Of a stretch of 22,730 nucleotides of DNA, positions 1 to 8,002 are shown in pieces; position 1 is the first letter of the stretch, and every line of letters begins with the position of its first letter. The position numbers and the translations under genes are program-made. Below the pieces are notes generated by a model. The model did no database searches. It saw only the letters and a list, made by a program, of their open reading frames with translations, and was not told the origin of the DNA. This DNA is from UQRS01 sp964481575 (lineage in GTDB: Bacteria; Bacillota; Clostridia; Oscillospirales; Acutalibacteraceae), in contig CAYZTR010000035.1 in NCBI GenBank assembly GCA_964481575.1, positions 1 through 22,730 of the forward strand, written 5' to 3'.

Positions 1-303
1 ATCACCAGCAATCAGATCGAGGCTGCCCGTATCGCCATGACCCGTTATATCAAGCGTGGCGGTCAGGTTTGGATCAAGATTTTCCCCGACAAGCCCATTA
101 CCGCAAAGCCGGCCGAGACCCGCATGGGTTCCGGTAAAGGTTCTCCGGAGTACTGGGTTGCCGTTGTAAAGCCCGGCCGCGTGATGTTTGAAATCGCCGG
201 CGTTCCCGAGGAAGTAGCCCGGGAAGCCATGCGGCTGGCCGCCAATAAACTGCCCATTCAGTGCAAGTTTATTACCAAAGAAGAAAAGGGTGGTGAGCAG
301 TAA
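1..303 (+). CDS. rplP: 50S ribosomal protein L16, 5' end cut by window edge
   Basis: Large-subunit protein that helps shape the A-site region of the peptidyl transferase centre. The reading frame is open from base 1 and gives the last 100 residues, so roughly the first 35-45 residues of the usual 135-145 are missing. The stretch GGQVWIKIFPDKPITAKPAE followed by RMGSGKGSPEYWVA is the classic L16 signature. The stop codon overlaps the start of rpmC by one base (TAATG), implying coupled translation. It is the distal S10-operon order L16-L29-S17. Identity is certain; only the 5' end is unknown. Confidence 0.98.
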   Translation: MTSNQIEAARIAMTRYIKRGGQVWIKIFPDKPITAKPAETRMGSGKGSPEYWVAVVKPGRVMFEIAGVPEEVAREAMRLAANKLPIQCKFITKEEKGGEQ

Positions 304-509
304 TGAAAGCGACTGAAATGAGAGATAAGACCACCGAAGAGCTGAACGCCATGCTGGCCGAGCTGAAAGAGGAGCTGTTCCATCTGCGCTTTCAGCACGC
401 CATTAACCAGCTCGACAACCCGCTTCGACTGAGAACCGTCAAGAAGGACATTGCTCGTGTGGCTACCGTCATCAACGAGAAGAATGCCGCTGACGGCGCC
501 AAGTCCTGA
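303..509 (+). CDS. rpmC: 50S ribosomal protein L29
   Basis: Small protein at the peptide exit tunnel rim of the 50S subunit, a neighbour of L23 and the docking area for SRP and trigger factor. The 68 residues match the family length. The N-terminal helix contains ELNAMLAELKEELFHLRFQ and the C-terminal helix contains NPLRLRTVKKDIARV, the standard two-helix hairpin of L29. The ATG overlaps the rplP stop codon, so re-initiation is likely. It lies between rplP and rpsQ exactly as in other bacteria. Confidence 0.97.
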   Translation: MKATEMRDKTTEELNAMLAELKEELFHLRFQHAINQLDNPLRLRTVKKDIARVATVINEKNAADGAKS

Positions 510-526
510 GGAAAGGGGAAGAAGCT

Positions 527-784
527 ATGAGCGAAAGAAATCTTCGGAAGACCAGAGTTGGTATCGTCACCAGCGATAAGATGGATAAAACCGTCGTCGT
601 CTCCATTAAGGATCATGTAAGGCATCCGCTTTACAAGAAGATCATCAATCAAACCTACAAGCTGAAAGCCCATGATGAGAACAACGCGTGCGGAATTGGC
701 GATCGTGTAAAAGTCATGGAAACCAGACCGCTCTCCAAGGACAAGAGATGGCGCGTGGTCGAGATTATCGAGAAGGCTAAGTAA
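527..784 (+). CDS. rpsQ: 30S ribosomal protein S17
   Basis: Primary 16S rRNA-binding protein of the 30S body with an OB-fold. The 85-residue product has the family motifs RVGIVTSDKMDKTVVVSI near the N terminus and HDENNACGIGDRVKVMETRP in the second half. The start ATG follows a purine-rich Shine-Dalgarno stretch (GAGGAAAGGGGAAG). It sits 17 bases after rpmC and 25 bases before rplN, within the continuous operon. Confidence 0.97.
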   Translation: MSERNLRKTRVGIVTSDKMDKTVVVSIKDHVRHPLYKKIINQTYKLKAHDENNACGIGDRVKVMETRPLSKDKRWRVVEIIEKAK

Positions 785-809
785 GGCCTTTGGTTAGGAG
801 GAAAACACT

Positions 810-1178
810 GTGATCCAACAACAGAGTTACCTCAAGGTTGCCGACAACACCGGTGCAAAGGAAATTATGTGCATCCGTGTTTTGGGCGGTTCCGGTCGGA
901 GGTATGCCAACATTGGCGACGTGATTGTCGCCTCTGTCAAGAAAGCAGCTCCCGGCGGTGTTGTGAAGAAGGGCGATGTCGTTAAGGCAGTCGTCGTTCG
1001 CTCCGCCAAGGGTCTGCGCCGTAATGACGGTACCTACATCAGATTCGATGAGAATGCTGCTGTTATCATTAGAGAAGACAAGAGCCCCAGAGGCACCCGT
1101 ATTTTCGGGCCTGTGGCGCGTGAGCTCCGGGAGAAGGACTATCTGAAGATTTTGTCCCTGGCCCCCGAAGTACTCTAA
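810..1178 (+). CDS. rplN: 50S ribosomal protein L14
   Basis: Highly conserved 50S protein that forms an intersubunit bridge and is the target of the silencing factor RsfS in other bacteria. The 122 residues match the usual length exactly. The start MIQQQSYLKVADNTGAKEI and the internal GTRIFGPVARELRE are diagnostic. The start codon is GTG, placed 8 bases after a perfect AGGAGG, so the non-ATG start is well supported. It is the first gene of the classical spc segment. Confidence 0.98.
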   Translation: MIQQQSYLKVADNTGAKEIMCIRVLGGSGRRYANIGDVIVASVKKAAPGGVVKKGDVVKAVVVRSAKGLRRNDGTYIRFDENAAVIIREDKSPRGTRIFGPVARELREKDYLKILSLAPEVL

Positions 1179-1193
1179 TGGGGAGGTATTGAG

Positions 1194-1508
1194 ATGAATA
1201 TCAAAAAAGGCGATACCGTTGTCATCCTCACCGGTGACAAGAAAGACCGTGGCCAGACCGGCAAAGTTCTTGAGGTCAGCCCCAAAGAGGGTAAAGTAAT
1301 TGTAGAGGGCCTGAACATGGTTTCCAAGCATGTGAAGCCCCGTAAGCCCGGAGATCCCTCCGGCATCATCAAAGCCGAGAGCGCCATCTATGCCTGCAAG
1401 GTGCAGCTGGTTTGCCCGCATTGCAAAAAGCCTACCCGCGTTGGTCATAAGATCAGCGAGGACGGCAAAAAGAGCCGCGTTTGCGTGAAATGCGGCAAGA
1501 CCATCTGA
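1194..1508 (+). CDS. rplX: 50S ribosomal protein L24 with C-terminal zinc ribbon
   Basis: Early-assembly initiator protein of the 50S subunit that contacts 23S rRNA near the exit tunnel. The 104-residue product begins with a KOW motif (KKGDTVVILTGDKKDRGQTG). It ends with a likely zinc ribbon whose four cysteines are residues 74, 77, 97 and 100 (CPHC and CVKC), around the family motif KPTRVG. Length is normal for Firmicute L24. The ATG follows GGGAGG closely. It lies between L14 and L5 as expected. Confidence 0.97.
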   Translation: MNIKKGDTVVILTGDKKDRGQTGKVLEVSPKEGKVIVEGLNMVSKHVKPRKPGDPSGIIKAESAIYACKVQLVCPHCKKPTRVGHKISEDGKKSRVCVKCGKTI

Positions 1509-1525
1509 GTGAAGGAGGACATGAC

Positions 1526-2065
1526 ATGGCAAGACTGAAAGAACAATACGTCAAGGAAGTCGCGCCTGCGCTGATGAACAAATTTGGCTATAAGAGCGTC
1601 ATGCAGATTCCGAAGCTCGACAAGATTGTTATCAACGTTGGCTGTGGCGAGGCCAAGGAAAACTCCAAGGCCATTGACGCCATCAGCGCCGACATTCGTG
1701 CCATCACCGGGCAGCAGCCGGTGGTTTGCAAGGCCAAGAAGTCTGTTGCAAACTTCAAGCTGCGTGCCGGGATGCCCATCGGCGTCAAGGTGACCCTGCG
1801 CGGGGAGAGAATGTATGAATTTATGGATCGTTTCTTCAACATCGCCCTGCCCCGGGTGCGTGACTTCCGGGGAATCAACCCCAACTCTTTTGACGGCCGC
1901 GGCAATTATTCCGTGGGTGTCAAGGAGCAGTTGATTTTCCCTGAAATCGACTATGACAAGATCGACAAGGTCCGCGGTATGGATATCAACTTTATCACCA
2001 CCGCGACCACCGACGAGGAAGGCCGCGAGCTGCTGACGCTCTTCGGCGCTCCTTTTGCGAAGTAA
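1526..2065 (+). CDS. rplE: 50S ribosomal protein L5
   Basis: Binds 5S rRNA and contacts the 30S head and P-site tRNA. The chosen ATG gives 179 residues, the standard length, beginning MARLKEQYVKEV; it follows AAGGAGG at the right distance. An upstream in-frame ATG at 1481 would overlap rplX and lacks a good ribosome binding site. The ATG at 1521 is out of frame and soon meets a stop. The motifs QPVVCKAKKSVANFKLR and FPEIDYDKIDKVRGMDI are typical of L5. Confidence 0.97.
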   Translation: MARLKEQYVKEVAPALMNKFGYKSVMQIPKLDKIVINVGCGEAKENSKAIDAISADIRAITGQQPVVCKAKKSVANFKLRAGMPIGVKVTLRGERMYEFMDRFFNIALPRVRDFRGINPNSFDGRGNYSVGVKEQLIFPEIDYDKIDKVRGMDINFITTATTDEEGRELLTLFGAPFAK

Positions 2066-2078
2066 GGAGGGACAGGAC

Positions 2079-2264
2079 ATGGCGAAAACTTCAATGAAGA
2101 TCAAGCAGGCGCGTCCTGCAAAATTTTCCACCAGAGCGTACAACAGATGCAAGATCTGTGGCCGGCCCCACGCCTATCTTCGTAAATATGGTATCTGCCG
2201 TATCTGCTTCCGGGAGCTTGCTTATAAGGGCGAGATTCCGGGCGTGAAAAAGGCCAGCTGGTAA
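2079..2264 (+). CDS. rpsZ: 30S ribosomal protein S14, zinc-binding (type Z)
   Basis: 30S head protein. At 61 residues it is the short zinc-binding form of S14 rather than the longer zinc-free form. The cysteines at residues 24, 27, 40 and 43 (CKIC and CRIC) provide the metal site, and RPHAYLRKYGICRICFRE is the family core. The ATG at 2079 follows AAGGAGGGACAGGAC; a longer frame from 2055 would overlap rplE and has no matching ribosome binding site. Many annotations call this gene rpsN or rpsZ. Confidence 0.96.
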   Translation: MAKTSMKIKQARPAKFSTRAYNRCKICGRPHAYLRKYGICRICFRELAYKGEIPGVKKASW

Positions 2265-2282
2265 AGCAAGGAGGTTGACGGA

Positions 2283-2681
2283 ATGCAAATCACCGATACG
2301 ATCGCCGATATGCTGACCAGAATTCGCAATGCCAGTTCGGCCAAGCATGATTCGGTGGATATTCCCGCTTCCAATGTGAAGAAGGCAATTGCTCAGATTC
2401 TGTTGGACGAGGGTTATATTAACGGCTTCACCGTCGAGGAGGACGGGAAGCAGGGAGTCATTCACATGCAGTTGAAGTACGGCTCCAACAAGTCCCCGGT
2501 TATCACGGGGCTGCGCCGGGTGTCTAAGCCCGGTCTGCGGATTTACACCAACGTAGAGGATATGCCCAGAGTCATGAAGGGTCTGGGAATTGCCATCCTC
2601 TCTACTTCTAAGGGTATCATGACGGATAAGAAGGCTCGTGCCGAAAAGGTCGGCGGCGAAGTCCTGGCGTTCGTTTGGTAA
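2283..2681 (+). CDS. rpsH: 30S ribosomal protein S8
   Basis: Primary 16S rRNA binder of the central domain. In some bacteria it is the translational repressor of the spc operon. The 132 residues fit the family, starting MQITDTIADMLTRIRNA and ending with the RNA-binding region STSKGIMTDKKARAEKVGGE. The start follows CAAGGAGG. It lies between S14 and L6. No S8-like regulatory RNA structure was recognised near L5 or L24, so feedback control here is only possible by analogy. Confidence 0.97.
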   Translation: MQITDTIADMLTRIRNASSAKHDSVDIPASNVKKAIAQILLDEGYINGFTVEEDGKQGVIHMQLKYGSNKSPVITGLRRVSKPGLRIYTNVEDMPRVMKGLGIAILSTSKGIMTDKKARAEKVGGEVLAFVW

Positions 2682-2695
2682 GGAGGTGCAACGAA

Positions 2696-3244
2696 ATGTC
2701 TCGAATCGGAAGAAAGCCCATTGAGATCCCCGCCGGTGTGGAGGTGACCGTCAATGGAAATGTAGTGACTGCAAAGGGCCCCAAGGGTACCCTGACCAGC
2801 GAATTCCACAAGAATATGTCCATCACCAAGGAGGGCAATGAAATTCTTGTCACTCGTCCGGATGATACCAAGGAGAACAGATCGCTGCACGGCCTGACCC
2901 GTACCCTGGTTGCCAATATGGTAGAGGGTGTTCATGCCGGCTTCTCCAAGAAGCTGGAGGTCAACGGCGTTGGTTACCGTGTCCAGAAGCAGGGGAGCAA
3001 CCTGGTGATGAACCTGGGCTTCTCCCATCAGGTTACCGTCTCGGAAGTGCCCGGCATTTCCATTGAGGTGCCCGATCAGAACACCATTATCATTTCCGGC
3101 CCCAGCAAGCAGCAGGTAGGCCAGTTTGCCGCAGAAGTGCGGGAGAAGCGTCCCCCCGAGCCGTATAAGGGCAAGGGCATCAAGTATGCTGATGAGCACA
3201 TCCGCCGCAAAGAAGGTAAAGCCGGTAAGGGCGCAAAGAAGTAA
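2696..3244 (+). CDS. rplF: 50S ribosomal protein L6
   Basis: 50S protein near the factor-binding site and the sarcin-ricin loop. The ATG at 2696 gives 182 residues (MSRIGRKPIEIPAGVEV) and follows TAAGGAGGTGCAACGAA, the first three bases of which are part of the rpsH stop area. A longer in-frame ATG at 2675 overlaps rpsH and is unlikely. Two L6 repeats are visible, the second containing the motif RPPEPYKGKGIKYADE near the C terminus. Normal family length. Confidence 0.97.
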   Translation: MSRIGRKPIEIPAGVEVTVNGNVVTAKGPKGTLTSEFHKNMSITKEGNEILVTRPDDTKENRSLHGLTRTLVANMVEGVHAGFSKKLEVNGVGYRVQKQGSNLVMNLGFSHQVTVSEVPGISIEVPDQNTIIISGPSKQQVGQFAAEVREKRPPEPYKGKGIKYADEHIRRKEGKAGKGAKK

Positions 3245-3259
3245 AGGAGTGCATGAAAC

Positions 3260-3619
3260 ATGGTTAGTAAGCCTGATAAAAACAAGGCGAGACTGCACCG
3301 GCACGTTCGTGTCCGCGGCAAGATCAGCGGCACGGCAGCCCGTCCCCGTCTCAACGTATTCCGCTCCAACAGCAACATTTACGCCCAACTTATTGACGAT
3401 GTAAAGGGTGTGACCCTGGCCGCTGCCTCCACCACCGAGAAGAACTTCGAGGGCCTGGGCAGCAACAAGGAAGCAGCCCGCAAAGTTGGACAGTTGATTG
3501 CCAGCCGCGCCGCTGAAAAGGGCATTACCGAAGTGGTCTTTGACCGCGGCGGTTACGTCTATCACGGCCGCGTGCAGGAGCTGGCCGAAGGTGCCCGCGA
3601 GGGCGGCCTCAAGTTCTAA
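3260..3619 (+). CDS. rplR: 50S ribosomal protein L18
   Basis: Binds 5S rRNA together with L5 and anchors it in the central protuberance. The 119-residue product has the basic N-terminal tail typical of L18 and the motifs RPRLNVFRSNSNIYAQLIDD and VVFDRGGYVYHGRVQELAEG. It starts with ATG preceded by AAAGGAG. Length and position between L6 and S5 are standard. Confidence 0.97.
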   Translation: MVSKPDKNKARLHRHVRVRGKISGTAARPRLNVFRSNSNIYAQLIDDVKGVTLAAASTTEKNFEGLGSNKEAARKVGQLIASRAAEKGITEVVFDRGGYVYHGRVQELAEGAREGGLKF

Positions 3620-3637
3620 GAAGGAGGAGGAGTACTT

Positions 3638-4153
3638 TTGGCTAATTTTGACGCAAGAAAGAAAGAAAAAACCCAGGACGATATGCTGGAAAAGGTGGTT
3701 GCCATCAACCGCGTCAGCAAGACCGTCAAGGGCGGCCGTGTCATGAAGTTTTCTGCGCTGGTCGTCGTTGGGGATGGCAAGGGTACCGTCGGCTTCGGTC
3801 TGGGCAAGGCCGCCGAGGTTCCGGACGCCATCCGCAAGGGGATCGAGGATGCCAAGAAGAACCTGATTCAGATTTCTCTGAAGGGTACCACCATTCCCCA
3901 CGAAATCATCGGGAAGTTCGGCGCCGGCCTGGTGCTGATGAAGCCCGCCGCCCCCGGTACCGGGGTAATCGCCGGCGGCGCTGTCCGTGCCGTGGTGGAA
4001 ACCGTGGGTATTAAGGACATCCGTACCAAGTCCCTTCGTTCCAATAACCCCTGCAACGTGGTGCGGGCCACCGTCAACGGCCTGGCCGCTCTGCGGGATG
4101 CGGAGCAGGTGGCAGCCGTTCGCGGCAAGTCCGCCAAGGAAATCTTAGGGTAA
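3638..4153 (+). CDS. rpsE: 30S ribosomal protein S5
   Basis: 30S protein at the mRNA entry and decoding region, important for fidelity; spectinomycin-resistance mutations fall in this protein in other bacteria. The 171 residues comprise the double-stranded RNA-binding-like N-terminal domain (INRVSKTVKGGRVMKFSALV, VGFGLGKAAEVPDAIRKG) and the C-terminal domain (GVIAGGAVRAVVE). The start codon is TTG at 3638, placed after AGAAGGAGGAGG; no better ATG exists upstream, so this rare start seems genuine. Confidence 0.97.
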   Translation: MANFDARKKEKTQDDMLEKVVAINRVSKTVKGGRVMKFSALVVVGDGKGTVGFGLGKAAEVPDAIRKGIEDAKKNLIQISLKGTTIPHEIIGKFGAGLVLMKPAAPGTGVIAGGAVRAVVETVGIKDIRTKSLRSNNPCNVVRATVNGLAALRDAEQVAAVRGKSAKEILG

Positions 4154-4167
4154 GGAGGCACAGCGAA

Positions 4168-4347
4168 ATGGCAAACGTGAATGTGAAACTGGTCAAGAGC
4201 CTGATCGGCTCCAAGAAGGATCAGATTGCCACTGCTGAGTCTCTCGGCCTTCGTAAGGTTGGGGATTCCCGGGTACAGCCCGACAACCCCCAGACTCAGG
4301 GCAAGATTAAGAAAATCATCCACCTCGTCGAGGTAACCGAAGCGTAA
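4168..4347 (+). CDS. rpmD: 50S ribosomal protein L30
   Basis: Small 50S protein, 59 residues, beginning MANVNVKLVKSLIGSKKDQ. It shows the L30 core TAESLGLRKVGDSRVQPDNP followed by a final strand KIIHLVEV. The ATG follows AAGGAGG with good spacing. It sits between S5 and L15, the invariant spc-operon slot for this gene. L30 is absent from some bacterial lineages, so its presence is informative but not unusual for Firmicutes. Confidence 0.96.
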   Translation: MANVNVKLVKSLIGSKKDQIATAESLGLRKVGDSRVQPDNPQTQGKIKKIIHLVEVTEA

Positions 4348-4365
4348 GCAAGGAGGTGCGAATCT

Positions 4366-4806
4366 ATGAAAATTCATGAACTGTCTCCCGCGCCCGGTTC
4401 CAACCGGGACGTGAAGCGGATTGGCAGAGGTCATGGCTCCGGCAACGGGAAGACCGCCGGTAAGGGTCACAAGGGCCAGAAAGCCCGTGCCGGTCACGGC
4501 ATGCGGCCCGGCTTCGAAGGTGGCCAGATGCCTCTGCAAAGACGGATTCCCAAGCGTGGGTTCAACAACATTTTCCGTAAGGAGTTTGTGGCGGTGAACG
4601 TTTCCGCGCTGGAGGTCTTTGACAACGGCGCAGTGGTGGATGCCGCTGCTCTGCAGGAGAAGGGGCTGATTTCCAAGACGCTGGACGGCGTTAAGATCCT
4701 GGGGAACGGCGATCTCTCCAAGAAGCTCACTGTAAAGGCTAACGCATTCTCCGGCACTGCGAAGGAGAAGATCGAGGCCGCAGGAGGAAAGGCCGAGGTG
4801 GAATAA
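4366..4806 (+). CDS. rplO: 50S ribosomal protein L15
   Basis: Late-assembly 50S protein. The 146 residues start MKIHELSPAPGSNRDVKRIG and contain the glycine-rich stretch RGHGSGNGKTAGKGHKGQKA that snakes into 23S rRNA, followed by a folded C-terminal domain. ATG follows AAGGAGGTG. The stop lies one base before the secY ATG, so the end of this gene carries the secY ribosome binding site (AGGTGG). Confidence 0.97.
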   Translation: MKIHELSPAPGSNRDVKRIGRGHGSGNGKTAGKGHKGQKARAGHGMRPGFEGGQMPLQRRIPKRGFNNIFRKEFVAVNVSALEVFDNGAVVDAAALQEKGLISKTLDGVKILGNGDLSKKLTVKANAFSGTAKEKIEAAGGKAEVE

Positions 4807-4807
4807 G

Positions 4808-6088
4808 ATGTTTAAAACAATCAGAAACGCCTTAGCAATCCCTGATTTGCGCAAGAAGTTTTTGTTCACGCTGTTTATCATCATTATCTTCCGGATCGGT
4901 TCCGTCATCCCGGTTCCCTATATTGACGTTGCCGCTCTGAAGAGCTCCATGGCTTCTTCCACCAACGATTTCTTCAATTATATTTCCATCCTGACCGGCG
5001 GCGGTCTGGAATATGGCGCAATTTTCGCCATGTCGGTTACTCCCTATATCAACAGCTCCATTATTATGCAGCTGTTGACCGTTGCAATCCCGGCCCTGGG
5101 CCGCTTGCAGCAGGAAGGGGAGGAGGGCCAGAAGAAGCTGGCCCAGCTGACCCGGTACGCCACTGTGATCCTGGGTCTCATCCAGGGTACCGCTTACTAC
5201 ATCTATTTGCAGAGAAGCGGCATGGTGGACGCCACCGGCGCCGAGCTGTGGTTCGCCGCTGTGGTCATTATCCTGGCCTTTACCGCCGGCTCCGCCCTGA
5301 TGATGTGGCTGGGCGAGCAGATCGACAACAAGGGGATCGGCAACGGTATTTCCATCCTGTTGTTCTCGGGTATCATTTCCCGTGGTCCCCAGGCCTTCAT
5401 GACCCTGTATGAAACGGCCAAGCTGGGCAGAGGCTGGCTGGTTGCCGCCATCGTGGTGGTCTTCCTGCTGGTAGTTGCCTTCATCGTCTGGATGACCGGC
5501 GCTGAGCGTCGGATTCCCATCCAGTACGCCAAGCGGGTCGTAGGCCGGAAAATGTACGGTGGCCAGTCTACCCATATGCCCATCAAGGTGAATATGTCCG
5601 GCGTTATGCCCATCATCTTCGCCAGCTCTATCCTGTCCGTACCTACCATGGTGCTGTCCTTCATGGGTACCAGCCGTGCAAGCTCCACCTGGTATAAGTT
5701 CTTCGCGCTGTTCAGCTACAGAGGCGCCCTGTATGCCGTCCTGTATTTCGTGCTGATTATCGCCTTTGCCTATTTCTATGCAACCATTCAGTACAATCCC
5801 ATTGAAATGGCAAACAACCTGCGGAAGAACAGCGGCGCGATCCCGGGCATCCGTCCCGGCAAGCCCACTTCGGACTATATTGCGAAAATCCTGTCCCGGA
5901 TTACCCTTATCGGCGCTTTGTTCCTGAGTGTGATCGCCATCCTGCCCATCATCGTGGGTAACGTTGGCGGTATCTCCATTGGCCTGGGCGGTACTTCCCT
6001 GCTGATCTTGGTCGGCGTGGCCATTGATACCGTGCAGAACATCGAGTCTCAGATGATGATGCGTCATTATAAGGGCTTCCTGGATTAA
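4808..6088 (+). CDS. secY: Protein translocase channel subunit SecY
   Basis: Forms the protein-conducting pore of the Sec translocon in the cytoplasmic membrane with SecE and SecG, and exports proteins such as the signal-peptide proteins encoded further along this window. The 426-residue product has about ten hydrophobic membrane segments. The N-terminal pattern IRNALAIPDLRKKFLFTLF leads into the plug region, and the cytosolic loop contains ERRIPIQYAKRVVGRKMYGG. It ends MMRHYKGFLD. Start is one base after rplO, so expression is coupled. Length is normal. Confidence 0.98.
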   Translation: MFKTIRNALAIPDLRKKFLFTLFIIIIFRIGSVIPVPYIDVAALKSSMASSTNDFFNYISILTGGGLEYGAIFAMSVTPYINSSIIMQLLTVAIPALGRLQQEGEEGQKKLAQLTRYATVILGLIQGTAYYIYLQRSGMVDATGAELWFAAVVIILAFTAGSALMMWLGEQIDNKGIGNGISILLFSGIISRGPQAFMTLYETAKLGRGWLVAAIVVVFLLVVAFIVWMTGAERRIPIQYAKRVVGRKMYGGQSTHMPIKVNMSGVMPIIFASSILSVPTMVLSFMGTSRASSTWYKFFALFSYRGALYAVLYFVLIIAFAYFYATIQYNPIEMANNLRKNSGAIPGIRPGKPTSDYIAKILSRITLIGALFLSVIAILPIIVGNVGGISIGLGGTSLLILVGVAIDTVQNIESQMMMRHYKGFLD

Positions 6089-6102
6089 AGGAGAGTTGCA
6101 GT

Positions 6103-6735
6103 ATGAATCTGATTCTGTTAGGAGCGCCGGGTGCCGGAAAAGGCACCCAGGCCGAAAAAATCAATGAAGCCCTGTCCATCCCCCAGGTTTCCACCGGCAA
6201 CATGATCCGCGAGGCCATCGCCGCCGGTACTGAAATGGGGCAGAAGGCCAAGGCTTTGGTGGAAGCCGGTAAACTGGTTCCTGACGAGGTCGTCAACGGC
6301 ATCGTCAAGGATCGGCTGAGCCAGGAGGACTGCAAAAACGGCTTCATCCTGGACGGGTTCCCCCGTACCATCCCGCAGGCCGAGGCTCTGGATGCCATGG
6401 GTATTCGCATTGATCGGGTGATCTCCATTGAGGTGCCTGATGAGAAGATCGTGGCCCGGATGTCCGGCCGCCGTACCTGTCCCAAGTGCGGCGCCACCTA
6501 CCATCTGGAATACAAGCCCAGCAAGGTGGATGGGATCTGCGACGCTTGCGGCAGTGAATTGACCATGCGGAAGGATGACCAGCCCGAAACGGTGCTGGAT
6601 CGCCTTGCCACTTATCATTCCACTACCGAGCCGCTGAAGGAATACTATCAGCGCAGCGGCAAGCTCCGCACGGTGATCGGTCAGGAAAAGGTGGAGGATA
6701 CCACCAAGCTGACCCTCGCTGCTTTGGAGGATTAA
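6103..6735 (+). CDS. adk: Adenylate kinase, zinc-binding LID type
   Basis: Catalyses ATP + AMP to 2 ADP in the cytoplasm, balancing adenine nucleotides. The 210 residues start with the P-loop MNLILLGAPGAGKGTQ (GAPGAGKGT at residues 7-15). The NMP-binding region has STGNMIREAI and FILDGFPRT. The LID has four cysteines at 126, 129, 146 and 149 (CPKC and CDAC), the structural zinc site of Gram-positive long-form enzymes. ATG follows AAGGAGAG. It lies in the conserved secY-adk-map order. Confidence 0.98.
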   Translation: MNLILLGAPGAGKGTQAEKINEALSIPQVSTGNMIREAIAAGTEMGQKAKALVEAGKLVPDEVVNGIVKDRLSQEDCKNGFILDGFPRTIPQAEALDAMGIRIDRVISIEVPDEKIVARMSGRRTCPKCGATYHLEYKPSKVDGICDACGSELTMRKDDQPETVLDRLATYHSTTEPLKEYYQRSGKLRTVIGQEKVEDTTKLTLAALED

Positions 6736-6737
6736 GC

Positions 6738-7487
6738 ATGATCGTGCTGAAAACCGAGCGTGAGCTTTCGCTTATGCGGGAGGCGGGGCGTATCTCCGCC
6801 GCAGCACTGCAGCTGGTCGGCCAGGCGGTCGAGCCCGGGGTTTCCACCCTGGAGCTGGACCGCTTGGCGGAGCAGTACATCCGGAGCCAGGGGGCAACCC
6901 CCAACTTTAAGGGATTGTACGGCTTCCCAGCCACAGCATGTATTTCTATCAATGACCAGGTGATCCATGGCATACCCAAAAAGACCGCGATTCTGAAAGC
7001 CGGTGACATCGTTAAGGTGGATCTGGGCGCGGAATTTGAAGGCTATAACGGCGATAACGCTGCCACCTTCCCAGTGGGGGATATCTCCCCGGAAGCGCAG
7101 GGGCTGCTGGACGCCACCCGGGAAAGTCTCTATGCAGGGATCCGGGCGGCTCGGGCCGGCGGACGCATCGGCGATATCAGCGCTGCGGTTCAGTCGTATG
7201 TGGAAGCTCGCGGTTACTCGGTGGTCCGCCAGTATGTCGGCCACGGAGTAGGCGCAAAACTGCATGAAGCACCTGAAGTACCAAATTTCGGCACCGCCGG
7301 GCACGGTGTTCGTCTCCTGCCTGGCATGACTCTTGCCATTGAGCCCATGATTAACATGGGCACCGAAAAGGTAAAAGAGCTGTCGGACGGCTGGACGGTT
7401 GTGACCCTGGACGGCAAACTCTCCGCCCACTTTGAGCATTCCATTGCCATCACTGCGGATGGCCCTGAGATCCTAACCCGTGCTTAA
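6738..7487 (+). CDS. map: Methionine aminopeptidase, type I
   Basis: Removes the initiator methionine from nascent proteins using a two-metal site. The 249 residues show the family's metal ligands in order: Asp95 in VKVDLG, Asp106 in YNGDNAATF, the histidine in VGHGVGAKLHEAPEVPNF, the glutamate in LAIEPMI and the last glutamate in AHFEHSIAI. There is no N-terminal extension. The ATG comes two bases after the adk stop and uses GGAGG inside the end of adk, so the two are translationally linked. Confidence 0.97.
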   Translation: MIVLKTERELSLMREAGRISAAALQLVGQAVEPGVSTLELDRLAEQYIRSQGATPNFKGLYGFPATACISINDQVIHGIPKKTAILKAGDIVKVDLGAEFEGYNGDNAATFPVGDISPEAQGLLDATRESLYAGIRAARAGGRIGDISAAVQSYVEARGYSVVRQYVGHGVGAKLHEAPEVPNFGTAGHGVRLLPGMTLAIEPMINMGTEKVKELSDGWTVVTLDGKLSAHFEHSIAITADGPEILTRA

Positions 7488-7499
7488 AGGAGGCAGATT

Positions 7500-7772
7500 A
7501 TGAGTCTGAACCGTGGATGCGTTGTGCAATCCAGGGCAGGACGGGATAAAGACAGGCTTCTGGTTGTGGTCGGAACCGCGGCGGGAATGCCCCTGGTCTG
7601 TGACGGCAAGGAGCGTCCTTTGGAACGGCCCAAGCGCAAGAATGCAAAGCATCTGTGTGCTACCCGGTATACCCTGTCTGAACTCCAGATGTCCACCAAC
7701 CGAAAATTGAAATTTGCCCTCCGTACCCTGGCGGAGCAACCAAGTCAAGAGGAGGCCCAAGACCGTGTCTAA
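7500..7772 (+). CDS. KOW-domain RNA-binding protein (L14e-like)
   Basis: A 90-residue protein with an N-terminal KOW-like segment, GCVVQSRAGRDKDRLLVVVG, then a basic centre (ERPKRKNAKHLC). Genes of this kind occupy the same slot between map and infA in many Firmicutes (YbzG in Bacillus subtilis) and are annotated as L14e-like RNA-binding proteins; their role is not well established. ATG follows AAAGGAGG. The last 8 bases overlap the infA start. A ribosome-associated role is inferred from context only. Confidence 0.85.
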   Translation: MSLNRGCVVQSRAGRDKDRLLVVVGTAAGMPLVCDGKERPLERPKRKNAKHLCATRYTLSELQMSTNRKLKFALRTLAEQPSQEEAQDRV

Positions 7773-7983
7773 GGCAGATATGATTGAAATTGAAGGTACC
7801 GTTGTCGAAACCCTGCCCAATGCTGTATTTAAAGTGCAGATTCAAGGCAATCACATTATCACGGCGTATATTTCCGGGAAGCTACGTATGAATTTCATCC
7901 GCATTATGCCGGGTGATAAGGTGACCGTGGAGATGTCGCCCTATGATTTGACCAAGGGACGCATTACCTGGCGTACCAAATAA
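7765..7983 (+). CDS. infA: Translation initiation factor IF-1
   Basis: Binds the 30S A site during initiation and helps IF-2 and IF-3. From the GTG at 7765 the product is 72 residues, the exact family length (MSKADMIEIEGTVVETLPNA, ending GRITWRTK), an OB-fold. The GTG follows AAGAGGAGG and overlaps the end of the KOW gene by 8 bases. A longer in-frame ATG at 7714 lies wholly inside the upstream gene and adds non-homologous residues, so it was not used. Confidence 0.97.
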   Translation: MSKADMIEIEGTVVETLPNAVFKVQIQGNHIITAYISGKLRMNFIRIMPGDKVTVEMSPYDLTKGRITWRTK

Positions 7984-8002
7984 TTCAAGGAGGTAATCTA
8001 AT

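Noticed and set aside
4832..6067. Long minus-strand frame opposite secY
   Set aside because: It is the antisense shadow of secY, rich in His, Gly and Gln, with no recognisable domain; secY on the + strand is certain. The same applies to the long frames opposite rpsK-rpsD, rpoA, uvrB and uvrA.
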